A DNA stretch of 8,648 nt, from NCBI GenBank assembly GCA_002482685.1, contig DLGL01000012.1, positions 6,869 through 15,516 on the forward strand, read 5' to 3'. Shown piece by piece: positions 5,307 through 8,648 of this stretch. The notes under the pieces are model-generated. The model was not told where the DNA came from. It was given only the letters and a program-made list of their open reading frames with translations, and ran no database searches. Numbering within the stretch: the first letter of the stretch is position 1; each line of letters opens with the position of its first letter. Origin of the DNA: Bacteriovoracaceae bacterium UBA7695. Lineage in GTDB: Bacteria > Bdellovibrionota > Bacteriovoracia > Bacteriovoracales > Bacteriovoracaceae. A program made the translations under genes and the position numbers.

Positions 5307-6697
5307 TCCCCGTGAAATTGTCTTGTCTGTTCGAGATCTGGGGTTAATTCGATGATTTGAGATAGGCCCAAATCTCTGAGAGAATCTCCATATTTTAGTC
5401 CAAACCCATTGCATATGTTTTTAAAGTTTCTTCCATGTTCCATGATCAGACGGGAATCCATACCAAGGGTTTCAAAAATTCTTCCGCCAGAATTATTGAT
5501 GACGATACATTTTAAGTTTGATGGAAAGCTCAAAAGGCTTGTGAGGTCATAACTGAAAGTCATATCCCCTAGAATACAATAAATAATATCACTGGAAGAT
5601 TGCGCCCACCCGATCGCGGTTGCAAGTTGCCCGTCTATACCGTTGACTCCACGGTTGGCCATGATTTGAAACTTTTTGTCCTGAATAAGTTCAAAATATC
5701 TAATTGGTAGAGAGTTCCCTAAAAATACTTTTGAATCCAGAGGTAAGATGTCATGTATTGATTTCACAAAAGAGATTTCAGACGATGGATATTTGTTACA
5801 GAGAGCGAATAGATCTTGAATGGAATCATCTGTAAAGATAGTTGTTGCCCGAGGTAAAACCTCCCAGAATCTTTTCTCGTTAATTAAATCACAAGCTGAG
5901 CTCTTTTCAACGTTTCCGTATGACAATGCCTTTAGTCCGCGAGAGTCAAAACTATAAACAGGTAATTTCTTACCTTCCAAAATTCTCCAAAATTTACTTA
6001 AAGGAGTATGACCAATCCGAACGACTCCATCAAAGGCTCCTTGATGAAATAATTCCAGTAGCTTCTTTTCAGTTTTAATCGGGCTTAAGTCTTTTGCTCC
6101 AGACGCGACTTCAGCATAAAAGGGTATTCCTGTAAGAAGAAATTTTTCAACAAGAGGTCTCAAACTCGAATTTTCATGTGAGAAAAGAAAAATGGGATTC
6201 TTAATTGATGACATGAATGTTGAGAAATTTGTAAAAGATTTTTCCTTTAAGAAAGATCCTGTCTCGTCTTTGGTTGTAATCCTTACATTTACATGGGCAG
6301 GATACTGAAGTTCTCTCAAATCTAATTTACAGAATTCATCGAACTCCAGGTCCCGGTAATCCCTACGGAATCCCCGAGTGACTATCTCATGTTCAATTGT
6401 TTGTGGAGCGCCAGAGCCACTTAGTTTGAATGGCCTGTCAGCACTAATCAGTAGTAGTTTAGTGTCTGAATAGAATGCTTCGATCATAGCAGGAAGGCAT
6501 TCGGCCACCGCAGTTCCTGAAGTTGTGCAGACAGCTCCGATGTCGTTTTTTGACTTGGAGAAACCCAGGGCCTTAAAACTCGCAATTCTTTCGTCAATCT
6601 CCATTGAAACATTACTTGTTGTAAATTCATTAAGGAGTCTTTGATTCCTGGCACCTGAACAAAAGAAAATTCTTTGGAGTTGATCGGCATTTTTCAT
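5294..6697 (-). CDS. menD: SEPHCHC synthase (MenD), thiamine-diphosphate enzyme
   Basis: MenD decarboxylates 2-oxoglutarate on thiamine diphosphate and adds the succinyl unit to isochorismate, the first committed step. N-terminal (PYR) domain motifs are CSGARN (13-18, matching PGSR.), IDER with the cofactor-activating E36, TTSGTAVAE (58-66), LLISADRP (82-89) and GAPQTIEH (96-103). In the C-terminal (PP) domain are GNSLPIRYFE (327-336), ANRGVNGIDGQLATAIG (347-363), and the ThDP/Mg segment GDMTFSYDLTSL (377-388) to NNSGGRIF (401-408). The protein has 467 residues against 556 in E. coli: the N-terminus begins almost at the first motif, and the central domain is contracted. The ATG at 6697-6695 shares ATGA with the menF stop. 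No strong Shine-Dalgarno sequence is seen, so coupling to menF is likely. The last codons overlap menH by 13 nt. Confidence 0.95.
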   Translation of the reverse strand: MKNADQLQRIFFCSGARNQRLLNEFTTSNVSMEIDERIASFKALGFSKSKNDIGAVCTTSGTAVAECLPAMIEAFYSDTKLLLISADRPFKLSGSGAPQTIEHEIVTRGFRRDYRDLEFDEFCKLDLRELQYPAHVNVRITTKDETGSFLKEKSFTNFSTFMSSIKNPIFLFSHENSSLRPLVEKFLLTGIPFYAEVASGAKDLSPIKTEKKLLELFHQGAFDGVVRIGHTPLSKFWRILEGKKLPVYSFDSRGLKALSYGNVEKSSACDLINEKRFWEVLPRATTIFTDDSIQDLFALCNKYPSSEISFVKSIHDILPLDSKVFLGNSLPIRYFELIQDKKFQIMANRGVNGIDGQLATAIGWAQSSSDIIYCILGDMTFSYDLTSLLSFPSNLKCIVINNSGGRIFETLGMDSRLIMEHGRNFKNICNGFGLKYGDSLRDLGLSQIIELTPDLEQTRQFHGEWRV

Positions 6698-7749
6698 AAG
6701 AAGTGTTCTCTGACCACTTTTCGTTTCAGTCTAATTTCTTCACTTTCTTTTTCAAAAGTTGATGCTTCGACAAGTCCTACGCCACTTTCAATAAAAAATT
6801 CGTCACTATTCCATTGAACGTTTCGAATCATCACCAGTCCCAGGGGATCAATAGCATTTGAAGCAATCACCGAACCGAAAATTCTATCAGGGAATAATTT
6901 GAAGTAGCTACTCCCCATAAGAAACACTTTCGATCTATCCTGAGGGTATCCGCCAAGTGCGGCCGTGGGGGATAGCACCTTACATAGAGAAATTGGATCT
7001 GGCGTTGTTTGTAATTTTGATTTAAGGAGAGTCCTGAGATGTATGATTGATGAAAAAGATGAAATTTCAGTATTGCCGATCTCCGGTGGGAGATTTAGAA
7101 ATGTTAATTTTTCTTTCAGATCCTGAATCACTAAGTTGTGCTCTTCGCGGTCTTTTGACGACTCCATAAGCTCAAGCTCCTGACCAACCTTCGCAGTTCC
7201 CGCCAGAGCTTCGGTGTAAAGAGTCTCATCGAAAACTTCAAAAAGAATTTCGGGTGTCGATCCGATAATTCCAAAGTCTTTATTCCAGAATCCATAGGCC
7301 CTTCCATGACTTCGTCCAATGGCCTTAGAGAAGAGATGTTTTTTAAGGGAGATGCGATCATCCACCTTATAAGTTTGCCTTGTTACCAGAACCGCTTTTT
7401 TCAATGTTGAAGGGATACGCTGCTGTAAAATACTGAAATCCTCGGAGAAAACAGAGTCATAGTTTTGTTTCTCATCGATAGATATATTTTTTTCGGATAC
7501 AGAAATTTTCTCTTTTAGTTCTTCAAGATTGATCTTGAGACACAGGTCAGTATTATGGAAAAGAAAATTCTCACCATAAAACTTCTTGATGAATATTGAT
7601 TTCTTACCTTGATTAGATGGAGAGCTTGTTTCACGGACCGATCCGCCTTTAAGGAGGTAAACAGATTGTCCTTTCTCACAAGTTATGAAAGATCCTGTTT
7701 CAAAAAACTCATCATCGATCCATGGGTGCACTAAAGTTTCACAGAGCAT
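6694..7749 (-). CDS. menF: Isochorismate synthase (MenF)
   Basis: MenF isomerises chorismate to isochorismate, drawing shikimate-pathway product into menaquinone synthesis. It belongs to the chorismate-utilising (anthranilate synthase component I-like) family. Visible motifs are KKAVLVTRQ with K118 as likely general base, IIGSTPE with E167 as likely general acid, EALAGTA (180-186), SSKDREEHN (197-205, Mg/chorismate region), SSIIHLRT (233-240), LSPTAALGG (259-267) and SGVGLVEAS (322-330) near the C-terminus. The N-terminal half (1-110) is poorly conserved. It has 351 residues against 431 in E. coli MenF. Context (menB before, menD after) makes isochorismate synthase much more likely than salicylate, anthranilate or aminodeoxychorismate synthase. 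The ATG at 7749-7747 shares one base with the menB stop (TAATG); GGAG at 7759-7756, 6 bases before, supports it. Confidence 0.93.
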   Translation of the reverse strand: MLCETLVHPWIDDEFFETGSFITCEKGQSVYLLKGGSVRETSSPSNQGKKSIFIKKFYGENFLFHNTDLCLKINLEELKEKISVSEKNISIDEKQNYDSVFSEDFSILQQRIPSTLKKAVLVTRQTYKVDDRISLKKHLFSKAIGRSHGRAYGFWNKDFGIIGSTPEILFEVFDETLYTEALAGTAKVGQELELMESSKDREEHNLVIQDLKEKLTFLNLPPEIGNTEISSFSSIIHLRTLLKSKLQTTPDPISLCKVLSPTAALGGYPQDRSKVFLMGSSYFKLFPDRIFGSVIASNAIDPLGLVMIRNVQWNSDEFFIESGVGLVEASTFEKESEEIRLKRKVVREHFL

Positions 7750-8648
7750 TAATATCTCCAGGGAAACTTTTGGAATTCCTTGTCTCTTTTTTCTAAAAAG
7801 GATTCTCTGCCTTCCTTGGCCTCATCAGTCCCATAGGCAAGTCTTGTGGCTTCTCCGGCAAATATTTGTTGCCCGATCAGGCCATCGTCTATCAAATTAA
7901 AACTGTATTTAAGCATCTTTATAGCGGTGGGTGATTTTGAACAAATTTTCTTTGCCCAGAGAAGAGCTTCTTTTTCGATATCTAAATGGGTCACGACTTT
8001 GTTAACCATGCCCATCTCAAATGCCTCCTGAGCGGAGTAGGTTTGTCCCAGGAAGAAGATCTCTCTTGCCCTTTTTTGTCCTACTTGCCTCGCCAGATAG
8101 GCAGAACCAAATCCACCATCAAAGCTTGCTACGTCCGGATCAGTCTGTAGGAATCTTGCATGTTCTTTGGAAGCAATGGTTAAGTCACAAGTAACATGAA
8201 GAGAATGACCTCCACCTACGGCCCAACCTGGTACAACAGCAATTACTACCTTTGGCATGAAGCGGATCATCCTTTGGACTTCTAAGATATGTAGTCGCCC
8301 CAGTCTTTGTGAGTCGTTTGAATTCTTAGTGTACTCATATCCATTTTTACCCCTGACTGTTTGATCCCCACCGGAAGAAAATGAAAAACCACCATCCTTA
8401 AGTGAAGGACCATTCCCTGTGATGAGTACTGCTCCGACATCTGTTTTTGTTTGTGACCATTCCAGTGCTACCAGGAGTTCATCAACGGTTTGAGGTCTAA
8501 AGGCGTTTCGCAAATCCGGCCTGTTAAAAGCAATTCTGACTGCCCCGGTGTCTACCGCTTTATGGAGAGTAATGTCTTCAAATTGAAAGTCATCAACCGC
8601 AAACCAGGCACGGGGATCAAAAGAAGGAGAAATCATATCAGGCTCCAT
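7749..8648 (-). CDS. menB: 1,4-Dihydroxy-2-naphthoyl-CoA synthase (MenB), Asp-type
   Basis: MenB cyclises OSB-CoA to DHNA-CoA by an intramolecular Claisen condensation in the crotonase fold. The match to the family is very strong along the whole length: FNRPDLRNAFRP (41-52), GDQ after the SSGG loop (91-96), RLHILEVQRMIRFMPK (118-133), GGGHSLHVTCDL (145-156), QTDPDVASFDGGFGSAYLARQVGQ (168-191), GQQIFAGEATRLAYGTDEA (259-277). D170, S175 and D177 align with the Mycobacterium tuberculosis Asp185/Ser190/Asp192 set as I recall it. Asp at the first position means the enzyme supplies its own carboxylate and need not bind bicarbonate, unlike the E. coli Gly type. It has 299 residues. The ATG coincides with the window edge, so no upstream signal is visible; an alternative ATG at 8636-8634 (residue 5) is preceded by GGAG with 6-base spacing and may be the true start. 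It is the first visible gene of the operon. Confidence 0.97.
   Translation of the reverse strand: MEPDMISPSFDPRAWFAVDDFQFEDITLHKAVDTGAVRIAFNRPDLRNAFRPQTVDELLVALEWSQTKTDVGAVLITGNGPSLKDGGFSFSSGGDQTVRGKNGYEYTKNSNDSQRLGRLHILEVQRMIRFMPKVVIAVVPGWAVGGGHSLHVTCDLTIASKEHARFLQTDPDVASFDGGFGSAYLARQVGQKRAREIFFLGQTYSAQEAFEMGMVNKVVTHLDIEKEALLWAKKICSKSPTAIKMLKYSFNLIDDGLIGQQIFAGEATRLAYGTDEAKEGRESFLEKRDKEFQKFPWRY

Larger units (their letters stand above)
1906..8648 (-). other. Menaquinone biosynthesis operon menB-F-D-H-A-C-E
   Basis: Seven genes run on the minus strand without any intergenic space. Overlaps are menB/menF 1 nt, menF/menD 4 nt, menD/menH 13 nt, menH/menA 4 nt, menA/menC 17 nt and menC/menE 25 nt. 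This leaves no room for internal terminators, and several genes lack a strong Shine-Dalgarno sequence, so translational coupling is expected. The set covers chorismate to DHNA-CoA plus prenylation. It lacks a DHNA-CoA thioesterase and the final methyltransferase. The operon promoter must lie at or right of the window edge. Confidence 0.9.

Noticed and set aside
5307..5414. N-terminal extension of MenH to the upstream ATG at 5414
   Set aside because: It would lie wholly within menD, adds residues before the HG..G..W motif that normally begins the family, and shows no homology-like pattern. The ATG at 5306-5304 is preferred.
7131..7361. Minus-strand open frame in a second frame inside menF
   Set aside because: It lies inside the conserved chorismate-binding core of menF and its composition is that of a shifted frame. 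The similar frame at 6484-6690 inside menD was rejected for the same reason.
7685..8031. Plus-strand open frames opposite menB/menF
   Set aside because: They are antisense to strongly conserved MenB sequence and have no domain signal.

Overview
The window holds one dense minus-strand gene block. It encodes nearly the whole classical (chorismate/isochorismate) menaquinone pathway. Downstream follow a long-chain polyprenyl diphosphate synthase, a small GbsR/MarR-type winged-helix regulator, and the start of a GTP cyclohydrolase I gene that runs off the left edge. The base composition is AT-rich and homogeneous, genes are packed with stop/start overlaps, and no mobile element, RNA gene or CRISPR array is visible. 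The host is a bacterium that makes menaquinone. A Bdellovibrionota/Bacteriovoracaceae-like host would fit the gene content and AT-rich coding, but this is a low-confidence guess; no marker in the window fixes the taxonomy.

Layout in transcription order (right to left): menB (DHNA-CoA synthase, start at the window edge), menF (isochorismate synthase), menD (SEPHCHC synthase), menH (SHCHC synthase), menA (DHNA polyprenyltransferase), menC (o-succinylbenzoate synthase) and menE (OSB-CoA ligase). Every junction in this set of seven overlaps by 1 to 25 nt, so it must be one translationally coupled operon whose promoter lies at or beyond the right edge. After a 47-nt gap comes an ispB/hepT-type polyprenyl diphosphate synthase, which makes the prenyl tail that MenA attaches. 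Then come the regulator gene with its own probable promoter, and folE. Chorismate passes through MenF, MenD, MenH, MenC, MenE and MenB to DHNA-CoA. The hydrolase (MenI) and the final methyltransferase (MenG/UbiE) are not in the window.

The most interesting signal is non-coding. A 20-bp inverted repeat with consensus AGTTTAA-N6-TTAAACT occurs three times, at 400-419, 950-969 and 1865-1884. Each copy lies in one of the only three intergenic gaps, directly upstream of folE, the regulator gene and the prenyl synthase gene respectively. Twelve of the fourteen half-site positions are identical in all three copies. The simplest reading is that these are operators of the GbsR-like regulator encoded between them, giving a small self-regulated regulon that joins prenyl-diphosphate supply and GTP cyclohydrolase. 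The ligand is unknown and the assignment is inference.

A second point is that seven of the eight quinone-related proteins (MenF, D, H, A, C, E and the prenyl synthase) are shorter than their E. coli counterparts although the recognisable catalytic motifs are mostly kept. MenE is the extreme case, with its nucleotide-binding loop only about 46 residues from the start.
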